From: Flavobacterium sp. N2038
Lineage (GTDB): Bacteria; Bacteroidota; Bacteroidia; Flavobacteriales; Flavobacteriaceae
Length of the DNA: 64,000 bases
Assembly (NCBI RefSeq): GCF_025947185.1
Contig: NZ_CP110001.1
Coordinates: forward strand, 4,278,001 to 4,342,000
Direction of reading: 5' to 3'
Part shown: in pieces, positions 9,640 to 19,061 of the stretch
How positions within the stretch are numbered: the first letter of the stretch is position 1
How the letters are laid out: every line of letters starts with the position of its first letter
Translations under genes and position numbers: made by a program
The notes under the pieces: generated by a model
Told to the model about the DNA's origin: nothing
The model's input: the letters and a program-made list of their open reading frames with translations, nothing else
Database searches by the model: none

Positions 9640-9782
9640 TGTTGATGGTTAATGGTTGATAGTTAAAAATCAAATGAAATTTGATTTTTAAACTTTGAAT
9701 CTTTTACATCTCAAAACCTTTGAACCTTTGTAACTTTGAGCCTCAGTACCTCAGCATCTTAGAGCCTTAGAACCTTAGAAGC
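9640..9782. repeat. Hairpin plus low-complexity repeats between convergent genes
   Basis: A hairpin at 9664-9690 has AAAAATCAAAT and its complement around a GAA loop with A/T runs on both sides, so it can end transcription from both directions. It is followed by about 80 bp of degenerate repeats built on CTTTGAACC and CTTAGAACC words. Confidence 0.65.
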
Positions 9783-12536
9783 TTAAAACTCTCTTTGCCT
9801 CTTCTTAGCCCCTTTTTCATTTCCTGCAAAATTTCCAATTTTATAGGCAAGCGAAAACATCACATAACGTTTTAAAACTGTATTTTCTTCATCGCGAATT
9901 GAGGTTGCTGAGATTGTTCTTGTTGCACTCTGGTTTTGATTCAGAACATCGTAAACTTTTATTTTTGCGTAGAGTTTCTTATCCAAAAAGCCATAAGACA
10001 AACTGGTATTCCAGAGATAAAAATCCTTTTTAAAATCGCTCGAAATATTCGAATTATAAGTATATCCAAAATCATTTCCGAAAATAAATTTGTCTGGCCA
10101 GTAACTAGTGGTTTGTAAATTAATTCTATGCACAACGTTTGAAGTCGCATCGCGGGTGTAGTTTTCATACTTTGTTTCATTGTATGATAAACTGTACGAT
10201 GGTGCAATTACAAGTAAGTCTCCATATTCATAAGACAAATATACTTTGGGTGTTACAGCTGTAGATTTGGCATTATACAAAACTGCATTTGTATAGCCCT
10301 TATCAAAGTTATAAGATCCGTTTAAAGCCAAACCATATCGAAGCGTATGTGCATCTTTTTTAACCGACTGATTCCAGTTTCCTCCCACAGAAAAAGTATA
10401 AGTCCCGGATAAATTTACATACGTCGTGGTTCTTTTTCCACTATCATCATAAAATGATGTAGAGAAAATATCATTACCATAATAATCTCCTCTAACAAAT
10501 AAACTATATCCTGAGCGGGTACGGAAATCAAAATTTCTAAAATTAAAGCTGGCAGAATTCTTCTCGATTGGCGTTAAATTAGGATTTCCGATAATGGTAT
10601 TCAGCGGATTACTCAAATTGGCAACCGGCAATAAAAAACTCGACGCCGGAAGTGAATTCGAATAATCGTATTTGAAAGACATATTTTTCGAGCGGCTAAA
10701 TTTATACCTAAACTGAGCACTGGCAAAAGGCAATGCATATTTCTTATTCAAATCGGTTACTTTATCAAGATACAAAGCATGATTATCATAATCAATAATC
10801 GAAGTTTTAGTATCCAGATTTACTGTAAATTTATTCTTCTGCAATGTAATCCCTACTTTCGGACTAACCGAATTTTGTTTTGAAGTTGTATAGGTAGTCA
10901 AAGATTCATTGATATCGCTGTACGACTGATTTCCGGCATCAAAATCATACGTTTTTTGATCTTTAATCTCTCTTTGCCAGTCAAAATCAGAACCAAATCT
11001 AATACGCAAAGAATCTGTTATAGGCTCAGTATATTCGATATCTAAAGAATAAGCATCATTGGTGTTATCATTTTTACTCTTTTGATTTCGTTCGTCATTT
11101 GGTTTATTATCCTGATAAAAAATAGTTTCCGAAATATTCAAAGCATCTGTAACAGCATTTGAATTATTGTTATCAAAAACAAAACTCAGATTACGGTTCT
11201 TTTTTTCAAAAGCCCGGTTAAAGTTCAGTGTATTGGCAAAATTTGTAGTCGAATTTTCTTTGCGGGATGCGGCTGTACTTTCGTTTAAAGACTGCCCGTT
11301 TTCATCTTCTGAAAAGCTTGATGAAGCAGAATCACCGTTTACACGAGTCTGATTGAATTTGGGCGTAAAAACAATTCGAGTGTTGGGATCCAGTTTGTAT
11401 TCGAACTCAAAATTGGCTTTATTTCCTGTATTCTCATTTCTTGTTTTAGAATCAGATGATGTCAGGATATTACCCGTTGGTAAAAAACTTAACTGATCTG
11501 CTTTACTGTCGTTATTAGTTATAGTGTTCGAAAAATTATAACTCCCGGACGCAGAAAAATCTTTAAACCATTCATCAGAATAATTAATTCCAGCCAAATT
11601 AGATTGTGTAATACCTTTACCGCTAGTAGAAATATCACGGTTAGTATTGTTATTTCTTCCTCCGCCCATATTATCAAAAACATCATCCATAGAAAAACCG
11701 GTCGAATTGATGTTATTTGAAGAAGCCAAAACACTAATTTTTTGATTGTTATTAAAGAAATTCATCATCAGACTGCTTTCGTAGCGATCATCAGAACCGT
11801 AACCACCAAGCATTTTACCAAAGAACCCTTTATTCTTCTTTTCGTCGATCGTAAGGTTTATAGTCGAATTGTCTGAACTGGATTCTTGTTTTGCCAGTTC
11901 CTCTTTTTTGGTTTTAAAATCAGAAACCTGAACTTTTTTTATAATATCGGCAGGAAGATTTTTCAGCAACAAAGCGCCGTCTTTATCAAAAAATGCTTTC
12001 CCATTTACCAAAAACTGCGTCACTTCCCTCCCATTTACAGTTACTTTTCCGTCGTTATCAACATCTACTCCCGGTAATTGTTTTAACAAAGCCTCTACAT
12101 TGGCATCAGGACGGACTTTATAAGCCGAAGCATTAAATTCTAATGTATCTTTTTTAACTGTAATTGGAGCCACTTCGGTTTTTATAACTACATTTTCTAA
12201 TGCATTTACATTTTCGAGCATATAGAGTTTTCCAAAATCCTTGCTTTCCAGAATCTCTTTATTTTCCTCAACCAAGGGCTGGTAACCCATATAGTTGATT
12301 TTTAGAAAAACAGGCTTTTCAATCTTTTTGGTATTAATTCTGAAGGTTCCGTTTTTATCTGTCGTTGCATATTCTATTACAGCAGAATCTTTTACAGTTG
12401 TAAAATAAACCGTTGCCATTTCAAGTGGCAATTGTGTATTAATATCAATAACAGTTCCCTTAATAACAATATCATTTTGAGCATTTGCTGCAAAGCAAAA
12501 AAGAAAAAACAGTAAAAACGAGAAATATTTGGTCAT
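9783..12536 (-). CDS. Large outer-membrane beta-barrel protein with carboxypeptidase-like N-domain
   Basis: 917 residues. A signal peptide (about 1-20) is followed by a CarboxypepD_reg-like domain (about 22-110, DIVIKGTVIDINTQLPLEMA), a plug-like region (about 115-215, with VEALLKQLPGVDVDNDGKV) and a long beta-barrel rich in Asn, Ser and Thr. It belongs to the outer-membrane beta-barrel family (TonB-receptor-like, often annotated OMP_b-brl_3). It lacks a clear TonB box and has no partner genes beside it. Substrate or role is not evident. The C-terminus is basic (KGAKKRQREF) instead of the usual aromatic last strand, which is common for this sub-family. Confidence 0.88.
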   Translation of the reverse strand: MTKYFSFLLFFLFCFAANAQNDIVIKGTVIDINTQLPLEMATVYFTTVKDSAVIEYATTDKNGTFRINTKKIEKPVFLKINYMGYQPLVEENKEILESKDFGKLYMLENVNALENVVIKTEVAPITVKKDTLEFNASAYKVRPDANVEALLKQLPGVDVDNDGKVTVNGREVTQFLVNGKAFFDKDGALLLKNLPADIIKKVQVSDFKTKKEELAKQESSSDNSTINLTIDEKKNKGFFGKMLGGYGSDDRYESSLMMNFFNNNQKISVLASSNNINSTGFSMDDVFDNMGGGRNNNTNRDISTSGKGITQSNLAGINYSDEWFKDFSASGSYNFSNTITNNDSKADQLSFLPTGNILTSSDSKTRNENTGNKANFEFEYKLDPNTRIVFTPKFNQTRVNGDSASSSFSEDENGQSLNESTAASRKENSTTNFANTLNFNRAFEKKNRNLSFVFDNNNSNAVTDALNISETIFYQDNKPNDERNQKSKNDNTNDAYSLDIEYTEPITDSLRIRFGSDFDWQREIKDQKTYDFDAGNQSYSDINESLTTYTTSKQNSVSPKVGITLQKNKFTVNLDTKTSIIDYDNHALYLDKVTDLNKKYALPFASAQFRYKFSRSKNMSFKYDYSNSLPASSFLLPVANLSNPLNTIIGNPNLTPIEKNSASFNFRNFDFRTRSGYSLFVRGDYYGNDIFSTSFYDDSGKRTTTYVNLSGTYTFSVGGNWNQSVKKDAHTLRYGLALNGSYNFDKGYTNAVLYNAKSTAVTPKVYLSYEYGDLLVIAPSYSLSYNETKYENYTRDATSNVVHRINLQTTSYWPDKFIFGNDFGYTYNSNISSDFKKDFYLWNTSLSYGFLDKKLYAKIKVYDVLNQNQSATRTISATSIRDEENTVLKRYVMFSLAYKIGNFAGNEKGAKKRQREF

Positions 12537-12625
12537 AAAAAAAGGTTGGTTAGAAAATATTAGACCAATAAAAAAGTCAAAGGTTTAATTGTAAGTCAAA
12601 TATTAAAAAATATTTAGTACAAAGC

Positions 12626-12653
12626 CAAAAAAAATCCCCGACTTAGCGGGGAT
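12626..12653 (-). terminator. Intrinsic terminator of der
   Basis: ATCCCCG and CGGGGAT form a GC-rich stem with a six-base loop; on the minus strand it is followed by eight T. It lies directly after the der stop codon. Confidence 0.85.
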
Positions 12654-12660
12654 CTTAGTT

Positions 12661-13968
12661 TTATTTCTCTCTAATATAAATATCGATTGGTACTCCGGAG
12701 AAGTCCCAGTTTTCTCTAATTTTATTTTCAAGATATCTTTTATATGGTTCTTTTACATATTGTGGCATATTAGCAAAAAACACAAACTGAGGCGTTTGAG
12801 TTGGCAACTGCATACAATATTTAATTTTTACATATTTCCCTTTTGTTGCCGGTGGCGGATAAGCTTCGATTACCTTCAACATATATTCATTGAATTTTGA
12901 AGTAGCAATTCTTTGTTTTCTGCTTTCAAAAACCTGAACTGTAGCTTCTAGTGCTTTCAATAAACGTTGTTTTGTTAAAGCCGAAACGAATAAAATTGGC
13001 ACATCTGTAAATGGCATTAATTCTTTTTTGATTTTCTCTTCGTAATCACGAGAAGACATCGTGTCTTTTTCTACCAAATCCCATTTGTTTACCAGGATTA
13101 CAACACCTTTACGGTTTTTCTCTGCCAGCCAGAAAATACTCTGATCCTGACCTTCAAATCCTCGGGTTGCGTCAATTACCAATATACAAATATCTGCATG
13201 CTCAATTGCTCTAACCGAACGCATTACAGAATAAAATTCTAAATCTTCTTTAACTTTTGCTTTACGACGAATACCTGCGGTATCTACCAAATTAAATTCA
13301 AAACCAAAACGGTCAAATTTTGTATCGATTGCATCACGCGTTGTTCCCGCGATATCAGTTACAATATAGCGATCCTGACCAATCAAAGCATTGATAAAAC
13401 TTGATTTTCCAGCATTCGGACGACCAACAACAGCAAAACGAGGTAAATCTTCTTTTACCTCAACTTCTGGTTTCTCAGGAAATGCATCAATTAAAGCATC
13501 TAACAAATCTCCTGTTCCGCTTCCCGAGATACTTGCAAAAGTATAATAATCCCCTAAACCAAGATTATAAAACTCAATCGCATCTTTCTCACGCATTGCG
13601 TTATCAACCTTATTTACAGCCAACAAAACCGGTTTTGTTACTTTACGCAACAATTTAGCAACCGTTTCATCCATTGGTGTAATACCTTCTTCTACATCAA
13701 CAACAAAAATAATAACATCGGCTTCGTCGATAGCAAGCTCTACTTGTTTACGGATTTCACCTTCAAATACGTCATCAGACCCTCGAACGTATCCACCTGT
13801 ATCAATGACAGAAAACTCTTTTCCGTTCCACTCGCTTTTACCATAGTTTCTATCACGGGTAACCCCAGATACAGAATCTACAATAGCTTCTCTTCTTTGT
13901 ATCAGCCTATTAAAAAGGGTTGATTTCCCTACATTAGGTCTTCCTACTATCGCAACAATGTTATTCAT
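12661..13968 (-). CDS. der: GTPase Der (EngA), ribosome assembly
   Basis: 435 residues with two tandem GTPase domains and a KH-like C-terminus. The first P-loop GRPNVGKS is at residues about 9-16, the second GRPNAGKS near 183-190; NKVD and NKWD are the two G4 motifs. Der helps mature the 50S ribosomal subunit. Length is normal for the family. Next to it in the same direction lies era, a second ribosome-assembly GTPase, 402 bp upstream. A minus-strand TACCTTTG element at 14067-14074 gives it its own promoter. Confidence 0.98.
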   Translation of the reverse strand: MNNIVAIVGRPNVGKSTLFNRLIQRREAIVDSVSGVTRDRNYGKSEWNGKEFSVIDTGGYVRGSDDVFEGEIRKQVELAIDEADVIIFVVDVEEGITPMDETVAKLLRKVTKPVLLAVNKVDNAMREKDAIEFYNLGLGDYYTFASISGSGTGDLLDALIDAFPEKPEVEVKEDLPRFAVVGRPNAGKSSFINALIGQDRYIVTDIAGTTRDAIDTKFDRFGFEFNLVDTAGIRRKAKVKEDLEFYSVMRSVRAIEHADICILVIDATRGFEGQDQSIFWLAEKNRKGVVILVNKWDLVEKDTMSSRDYEEKIKKELMPFTDVPILFVSALTKQRLLKALEATVQVFESRKQRIATSKFNEYMLKVIEAYPPPATKGKYVKIKYCMQLPTQTPQFVFFANMPQYVKEPYKRYLENKIRENWDFSGVPIDIYIREK

Positions 13969-14370
13969 TTTTTTGAATTTTAGATTCCGGATTTACAATT
14001 TCAGATTTCGCTTTTGACTAAATCACAATAAATTATAAATACAAAATGCCTTATTTAAATTTTTTGCAAAGGTAGTTAAAAAAGTGGCTAAGTCACTATC
14101 CCGATAGCTATCGGGACTAAATACCTAAGATTTTTATTGTTTTTCCTGTTATTTCAGGCTATTTTTCAGGAGCTATTCCTGCTATTCGTTTCAATCTTTT
14201 GTTTCGCTAAAGAAGCGTCACAAAAGGATTTCCACTTCTATCAGGGCTAGGGCTTCAGTTTTCAGTATCAGTTTTGAGTTTTACACTAAACGTTTCATAT
14301 CACACAATAAACATTAAACAATAAGAAACTTTAAACAAATCAACGATTAAACAATTAACCGATTAAACCC
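13969..14370. other. Gene-free stretch between der and era with palindromes
   Basis: No credible ORF. It holds the der -7 element, a perfect palindrome TCCCGATAGCTATCGGGA at 14099-14116, an imperfect hairpin near 14195-14235 whose arms read TCTTTTGTTTCGCT and AGCGTCACAAAAGGA, and an A-rich degenerate repeat of GATTAAACAATTAA words near 14320-14365. All look like dispersed flavobacterial intergenic repeats. Confidence 0.6.
14067..14074 (-). promoter_or_regulatory. -7 element for der (TACCTTTG)
   Basis: Reads TACCTTTG on the minus strand, a perfect TAnnTTTG match about 100 bp before the der start. Confidence 0.5.
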
Positions 14371-15252
14371 TTACTGGTTATACCCAAAACGTTTCAACAT
14401 ATTGGCATTACTTCTCCAGTTTTTATTCACTTTTACGTAAAGTTCAATGTGAATTTGTTTTCCGAAGAATTTCTCCAAATCAGCACGGGCATCGGTTCCA
14501 ACTTTCTTCAAAGCAGCACCTTTGTGTCCAATAATGATTCCTTTTTGAGTATCGCGTTCTACCATAATTACCGAACGGATCCTGATAATCTTTTCGTCTT
14601 CAAGAAATTCTTCTGTTACGATTTCTACTGCGTATGGAATCTCTTTCGCGTAATTCAATAAGATTTTCTCACGGATTGTTTCGTTAACAAAGAAACGTTC
14701 TGGTTTATCTGTTAATTGGTCTTTAGGGTAATAAGGTGGTGATTCTGGAAGTAACTCGATGATTCTGCCAAAAACTTCCGGTACATTGAAATTCTGCAAA
14801 GCAGAGATTGGGAAGATTTCTGCATTTGGCACTTTTTCTTTCCAGAAAGCCACCTGAGTTTCTAATTGTTCCTGGTTTGAATTGTCTATTTTATTTAAAA
14901 GCAATAAAACCGGAATTTTAGCGTGAATGATTTTATTAAAGAAAGCTTCATCTTTAAGATCCTGCTCCCCTATTTCGACCATATAAACTAAAATGTCTGC
15001 ATCTTCAAAAGCCGATTTTACGAAGTTCATCATCGATTCCTGCATTTCATATGCTGGTTTGATGATTCCGGGAGTATCCGACAAAACTAACTGAAAGTCT
15101 TCTCCGTTTACAATTCCTAAAATTCTATGACGTGTAGTTTGTGCTTTTGATGTAATGATCGACAATCGCTCTCCAACGAAAGCGTTCATTAATGTTGATT
15201 TTCCAACATTTGGATTTCCGATGATGTTTACGAAACCTGCTTTATGTGACAT
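14371..15252 (-). CDS. era: GTPase Era
   Basis: 293 residues. GTPase domain with P-loop GNPNVGKS (about 12-19), the Era-type STSKAQTTRHRILGIV-like switch region, DTPG and NKID, followed by a C-terminal KH domain with GIIIGHKGAALKKVG. Era binds 16S rRNA near its 3' end during 30S assembly. Length and motif order are normal. A perfect TACCTTTG element sits about 20 bp upstream on the minus strand, so the message has a very short leader. Confidence 0.98.
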   Translation of the reverse strand: MSHKAGFVNIIGNPNVGKSTLMNAFVGERLSIITSKAQTTRHRILGIVNGEDFQLVLSDTPGIIKPAYEMQESMMNFVKSAFEDADILVYMVEIGEQDLKDEAFFNKIIHAKIPVLLLLNKIDNSNQEQLETQVAFWKEKVPNAEIFPISALQNFNVPEVFGRIIELLPESPPYYPKDQLTDKPERFFVNETIREKILLNYAKEIPYAVEIVTEEFLEDEKIIRIRSVIMVERDTQKGIIIGHKGAALKKVGTDARADLEKFFGKQIHIELYVKVNKNWRSNANMLKRFGYNQ

Positions 15253-15271
15253 TTTTGTTTTATTTATTCTG

Positions 15272-15279
15272 CAAAGGTA
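15272..15279 (-). promoter_or_regulatory. -7 element for era (TACCTTTG)
   Basis: Reads TACCTTTG on the minus strand, 20 bp upstream of the era ATG. Confidence 0.55.
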
Positions 15280-15326
15280 GTCATATCAAGTTAATACAGA
15301 AAATAAAACATTTTTTAAAGTTTTCG

Positions 15327-15356
15327 TTGGATTTCTCGAAAATCGGCGTATCTTTG
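15327..15356 (+). promoter_or_regulatory. Promoter of tRNA-fMet
   Basis: TTG at 15327-15329, a 19-bp spacer and TATCTTTG at 15349-15356: a perfect flavobacterial promoter 12 bp before the tRNA. Confidence 0.85.
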
Positions 15357-15368
15357 CACCCTAAACAT

Positions 15369-15441
15369 CGCGGGATAGAGCAGTAGGCAGCTCGTCGGGC
15401 TCATAACCCGAAGGTCACAGGTTCGAGTCCTGTTCCCGCTA
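15369..15441 (+). tRNA. Initiator tRNA-fMet (CAU)
   Basis: 73 nt forming a full cloverleaf. The anticodon loop CTCATAA carries CAT. Two initiator hallmarks are visible: an unpaired first position (C1 opposite U72) and three consecutive G-C pairs in the anticodon stem (GGG/CCC). CCA is not encoded; CTA follows. It has its own promoter and a terminator 7 nt downstream. Its 3' half is copied eight times in the array that follows. Confidence 0.96.
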
Positions 15442-15447
15442 CTAAAG

Positions 15448-15482
15448 AAAAACACCACTTGAAAAAGATGGTGTTTTTTTTT
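15448..15482 (+). terminator. Terminator of tRNA-fMet (family A)
   Basis: AAAAACACCA pairs with TGGTGTTTTT around an 11-base loop, followed by T-run. The same hairpin, with small changes, recurs in seven of the eight array units. Confidence 0.85.
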
Positions 15483-16343
15483 ATTCAAAATTTTAACAGC
15501 TAGTCGGGCTCATATCCGCCGCGGCGGACACAGGTTCGAGTCCTGTTCCCGCTACTAAAGAAAAACACCACTTGAAAAAGATGGTGTTTTTTTTTATTCA
15601 AAATTTTAACAGCTAGTCGGGCTCATATCCGCCGCGGCGGACACAGGTTCGAGTCCTGTTCCCGCTACTAAGAAAAACACCACTTGAAAAAGCTGGTGTT
15701 TTTTTTTTATTCAAAATTTTAACAGCTCGTCGGGCTCATATCCGCCGCCGCGGACACAGGTTCGAGTCCTGTTCCCGCTACTAAGAAAAACACCACTTGA
15801 AAAAGCTGGTGTTTTTTTTTATTCAAAATTTTAACAGCTCGTCGGGCTCATATCCGCCGCCGCGGACACAGGTTCGAGTCCTGTTCCCGCTACTAAGAAA
15901 AACACCACTTGAAAAAGCTGGTGTTTTTTTATTCAAAATTTTAACAGCTCGTCGGGCTCATATCCGCCGCCGCGGACACAGGTTCGAGTCCTGTTCCCGC
16001 TACTAAGAAAAACACCACTTGAAAAAGCTCGTGTTTTTTTTATTCAAAATTTTAACAGCTCGTCGGGCTCATATCCGCCGCGGCGGACACAGGTTCGAGT
16101 CCTGTTCCCGCTACTAAGAAAAACACCACTTGAAAAAGCTCGTGTTTTTTTTATTCAAAATTTTAACAGCTCGTCGGGCTCATATCCGCCGCCGCGGACA
16201 CAGGTTCGAGTCCTGTTCCCGCTACTAAGAAAAACACCACTTGAAAAAGCTGGTGTTTTTTTTTATTCAAAATTTTAACAGCTTGTCGGACTCATATCCG
16301 CCGCGGCGGACACAGGTTCGAGTCCTGTTCCCGCTACTAAGAC
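15483..16343 (+). repeat. Tandem array of eight truncated tRNA-fMet 3' halves, each with a GC palindrome and a terminator
   Basis: Units start (at CAGCT) at 15497, 15610, 15723, 15835, 15945, 16056, 16167 and 16279, a period of 110-113 bp. Each unit has the tRNA D-stem end, anticodon-stem 5' side and CAT loop. Then the native ACCCGAAGGT is replaced by a 14-bp GC block, and the intact T-arm and acceptor 3' strand follow. The block is TCCGCCGCGGCGGA (a perfect palindrome) in units 1, 2, 6 and 8 and TCCGCCGCCGCGGA in units 3, 4, 5 and 7. Units 1-7 end with terminator family A; unit 8 ends with family B. The 5' acceptor and D-arm are missing, so none can be a working tRNA. Open frames crossing the array are chance. 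Confidence 0.9.
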
Positions 16344-16375
16344 AAAAAGCTTCAGAGAAATCTGAAGCTTTTTTT
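16344..16375 (+). terminator. Terminator family B, copy 1
   Basis: Stem AGCTTCAGA with a GAAA tetraloop, extended by A/T pairs and ending in a T-run. It directly follows the last truncated tRNA unit. Seven more copies lie between here and 33.55 kb. Confidence 0.85.
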
Positions 16376-16692
16376 GTTTTTATCTTTCTGATTCTCTTTG
16401 CGGGCACAGATTGCAAATCTACGCTATCGTTGTCTACATATCGGAGCAATCGGGTACACCTAGTCAGATTTGGGCTCATTTTTTCGTTTTAAGACAATAT
16501 AAAGTAAAAAAAACAACCCGAAGGTTGTCTTAATTTGTATGTGATATTAATATAAATAATTGATAATCTGTTTTTTTCATCTAATAATTAACCACCCACA
16601 CATCTGATACATTACCAGAAAATAATTAGTAAAACACAGAATATCCATTTTAATGCATTCATTTTTAATAAATTTCAAATTCTGTTTTTCCT
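16376..16692. other. Gene-free stretch after the tRNA array
   Basis: Holds a GCGGGCACAGATTGCAAATC-type fragment (about 16398-16430) of the kind often seen repeated in Bacteroidetes, and a small hairpin with ACAACC/GGTTGT around 16507-16531 that may terminate transcription. The remainder is AT-rich with no ORF or promoter that I can support. Confidence 0.5.
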
Positions 16693-16883
16693 TTAGATAT
16701 ATAAAAAACAACTATTCAAAAATAGAGGTCTTAAACCGCCATCGTGATTTACTTTGGCTCAAAGAGAACTATTTCCTCTTAATCTATTGTCAGTAGTTGA
16801 TTGCATTAGTGTAACTAATTTTCCATCGTCAAAAACACCATTTTATAATTTTCAATAGGCCGCATTTCCAGACTCAAATATAA
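16693..16883 (-). pseudogene. Decayed copy of the C-terminus of the neighbouring lipoprotein gene
   Basis: Read on the minus strand from 16883, it translates as LEMRPIENYKMVF, then after a frameshift DDGKLVTLMQSTTDNRLRGN, then S-L-stop where the intact gene has S-A-L-W. The intact lipoprotein (18060-19055) reads LEPLENYKMVFYGDGRIVCL and LDGKLRGKSALWGKFEREGL in the same order. One frameshift and at least two stops separate it from a working gene. It begins 1-3 nt after the WG-repeat gene stop. This is a remnant of a duplicate, which suggests the operon tail once held several related genes. Confidence 0.75.
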
Positions 16884-18050
16884 TTATTTGTAGATAACTT
16901 TATCATTTATCAAATCACCTTTATAGTTATATGTTTTATTCATTATGAAATATCTTTTATCTTTATCGTTCAATTTATCACCTACCCAAGAATTGCTATT
17001 TTTTTTACCTTTCATTACAAAATTTCCTTGTGTATCAATTAACCCATAATTAAAATCATCAATGATTACAAATGCATAACCTGAATTGAATTCATTACAT
17101 TTTGCAAATTTTGGTTGGGCAATTATATTTCCCTGAGCATTTATATAACCTACTTTATCATTTACTCTAATTATCGCATGATTATTTACAAAATTGGTTA
17201 CCCCATCATATTTTGGATAAATTAATATATTTCCTTGAGTGTTTATAAAACCCCATTTGTTATTTTTGCAAATCCTTATTAAATTTTCACTTTCCACATC
17301 ATCAATATAAGAAAAATCTAAAGGCTGTACAATTTCTCCTTTGTCATTCATTAAACCATAAAACTGTACATTATCTGGTTGGGTAATAACTATAAATAAA
17401 TTTTCGCTGTTAGGAAGTTCTGATATTGCATAATCATATATAAATGGAACAATTAATTCTAGTTTGTCATTTATTATTCCCCATTTATAGTTCTTTTCAA
17501 CAGTAATTAATTTCTTGTTTGAAAGCAAGATATAGTCTTCAATACCTTGATTAGATATTTTTTTTAAATTCTCATCAAAAACTTCCACACTTTTGAAATC
17601 AAATTTATGAGCTAAAAAATATTTCCCTAATTTGTCAAAACTTCCATATTGAAATGGCAGAATCATTTCTTCTCTATTTTTGAATACTGCTAGTTTGTAT
17701 TCTTTATTGTAAAAAACATCCGTTTCATTATTTATTGAAGAATGAAAGTCAGAAAAATTTCTCAATGGTACGAGTCTCCTATTTTTTACATCTAACCAAT
17801 TTAAAACAATTTCACCATTGGATTCTATTTTTTCCATATAGTAATAATTTGCTCTTTTTGCTAAATCAAAGCGTTGTGCAGGTATAATTGTATCCCCTTT
17901 TTCATCAGTAATGCCATAATTATAATCATCATCATGAAAAACATTGAAATGTCTTTCTATACTATTTTCGCTTTTCTTTTCTTGACCACAAGATGACAAA
18001 GAGATTGTTAATACGAATAAAAATAGATTCTTTAGTGTTTTTTTTATCAT
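16884..18050 (-). CDS. WG-repeat lipoprotein
   Basis: 388 residues from the ATG at 18050; a GTG two codons earlier is less likely. A lipoprotein signal peptide ends in LSSCGQEKK. The rest holds about six WG-type repeats of around 40-50 residues, for instance WGFINTQGNILIYPKYDGV, VGYINAQGNIIAQPKF and YGLIDTQGNFVMKGKK. WG repeats form beta-rich binding surfaces and are common in exported Bacteroidetes proteins, including some immunity proteins. It is the last gene of a five-gene minus-strand operon, 9 bp after the lipoprotein gene. A role as immunity or surface partner of the operon's large protein is only inferred. Confidence 0.82.
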   Translation of the reverse strand: MIKKTLKNLFLFVLTISLSSCGQEKKSENSIERHFNVFHDDDYNYGITDEKGDTIIPAQRFDLAKRANYYYMEKIESNGEIVLNWLDVKNRRLVPLRNFSDFHSSINNETDVFYNKEYKLAVFKNREEMILPFQYGSFDKLGKYFLAHKFDFKSVEVFDENLKKISNQGIEDYILLSNKKLITVEKNYKWGIINDKLELIVPFIYDYAISELPNSENLFIVITQPDNVQFYGLMNDKGEIVQPLDFSYIDDVESENLIRICKNNKWGFINTQGNILIYPKYDGVTNFVNNHAIIRVNDKVGYINAQGNIIAQPKFAKCNEFNSGYAFVIIDDFNYGLIDTQGNFVMKGKKNSNSWVGDKLNDKDKRYFIMNKTYNYKGDLINDKVIYK

Positions 18051-18059
18051 TTCCACAAT

Positions 18060-19055
18060 TTATCTCAATATTTTCAATTCACTCTCATTATCAGGAATAT
18101 ATAGATAATATTTTCTAAATTTAGCTCTCAATCCTTCTCTCTCAAATTTACCCCATAAAGCTGACTTTCCTCTTAACTTTCCGTCAAGACTTGTAAGTTC
18201 TAAACAAACAATTCTGCCATCTCCATAAAATACCATTTTATAGTTCTCTAATGGTTCCAGTTTAAAATTTTCTATTGTAAAAGGGTCAAGATAGGCTTGT
18301 AAATTTTCTTCTAAATCAACTCTAGTATCATACACGCTTTGTGAACATTCTTTTTCCTTCAATTCCAAAAAAGAAAAAAAGTCATCAACCTTTTTACTAT
18401 TTATAATTTCCCATTGATTTTTATAAAAAGCAATTACTTTTTTCTCAAGTGTATGTGGGTCCTGTTTTCTCAAGTCCATTCCTTTGCTTAAACTATCAAA
18501 TTGATAAGGTACAGTAGCGTTAAACGTAAAACTTGCTTCATAGTATGTTTTTCCAGTTGCTTCAAATTTGCTTATAGAATAACCATATGGGTTTATTGTT
18601 GTGGTGATAGGTGTTGTATAAGACATTGTTTTTTTTCCTTCTTGCTCTTTCTTATCATTGTCAGATTCTGTTATTTCGATATTCATTTCGGTATCAGAAA
18701 CAAATTTTGAAAGATCAAAATTACCAACTTTTCCTGCGGGATATAACCTAAAAGTTACTTTTTGAATGCCACTTTTAAAAATATAATTATTTATATCTAA
18801 AGTTCCTTCGTCAGATTGTTCTTTAAAATTTTTATTTACGGGAATATCATTTACCAATATTTCTGAAAAACAAGAGTTTTGCCTGAAAGTTAAATAATAC
18901 ATAGGTTCATAATTAAAATGCTTTATGTTATTAAGCATTCTTTCTACATAATTTTTACTCGTTAAATCGCTCATTTTACTATTATTTGAATTGTTCTGTT
19001 GTTTGCAAGAGGGAAAAATTAAAAGTGCTGTTAAAATGAAAATTGCATTTTTCAT
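18060..19055 (-). CDS. Lipoprotein of unknown function
   Basis: 331 residues with a lipobox signal (LIFPSCKQQ, cleavage before Cys about residue 17), an Asn-rich linker and a mostly beta, soluble domain. I recognise no family. It lies 6 bp downstream of the OmpA-domain gene and 9 bp upstream of the WG-repeat gene in a tight operon. A pseudogene of its last ~60 residues follows the WG gene, so this family has duplicated here, as immunity genes often do. That makes an immunity or periplasmic binding role plausible but unproven. Confidence 0.75.
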   Translation of the reverse strand: MKNAIFILTALLIFPSCKQQNNSNNSKMSDLTSKNYVERMLNNIKHFNYEPMYYLTFRQNSCFSEILVNDIPVNKNFKEQSDEGTLDINNYIFKSGIQKVTFRLYPAGKVGNFDLSKFVSDTEMNIEITESDNDKKEQEGKKTMSYTTPITTTINPYGYSISKFEATGKTYYEASFTFNATVPYQFDSLSKGMDLRKQDPHTLEKKVIAFYKNQWEIINSKKVDDFFSFLELKEKECSQSVYDTRVDLEENLQAYLDPFTIENFKLEPLENYKMVFYGDGRIVCLELTSLDGKLRGKSALWGKFEREGLRAKFRKYYLYIPDNESELKILR

Positions 19056-19061
19056 AAATAT

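Noticed and set aside
15483..16343. CRISPR array
   Set aside because: Units repeat end to end with no variable spacers, contain tRNA sequence and terminators, and no cas gene is near.
15797..16492. Small plus-strand ORFs of about 69-83 codons in the tRNA array
   Set aside because: They simply read through the repeats (ILTARRAHIRRRGHRFESC-like text) and exist because the unit length keeps frames open.
16398..16500. Insertion-sequence remnant
   Set aside because: There is a GCGGGCACAGATTGCAAATC-type fragment, but no transposase text and no terminal inverted repeats that I could identify.
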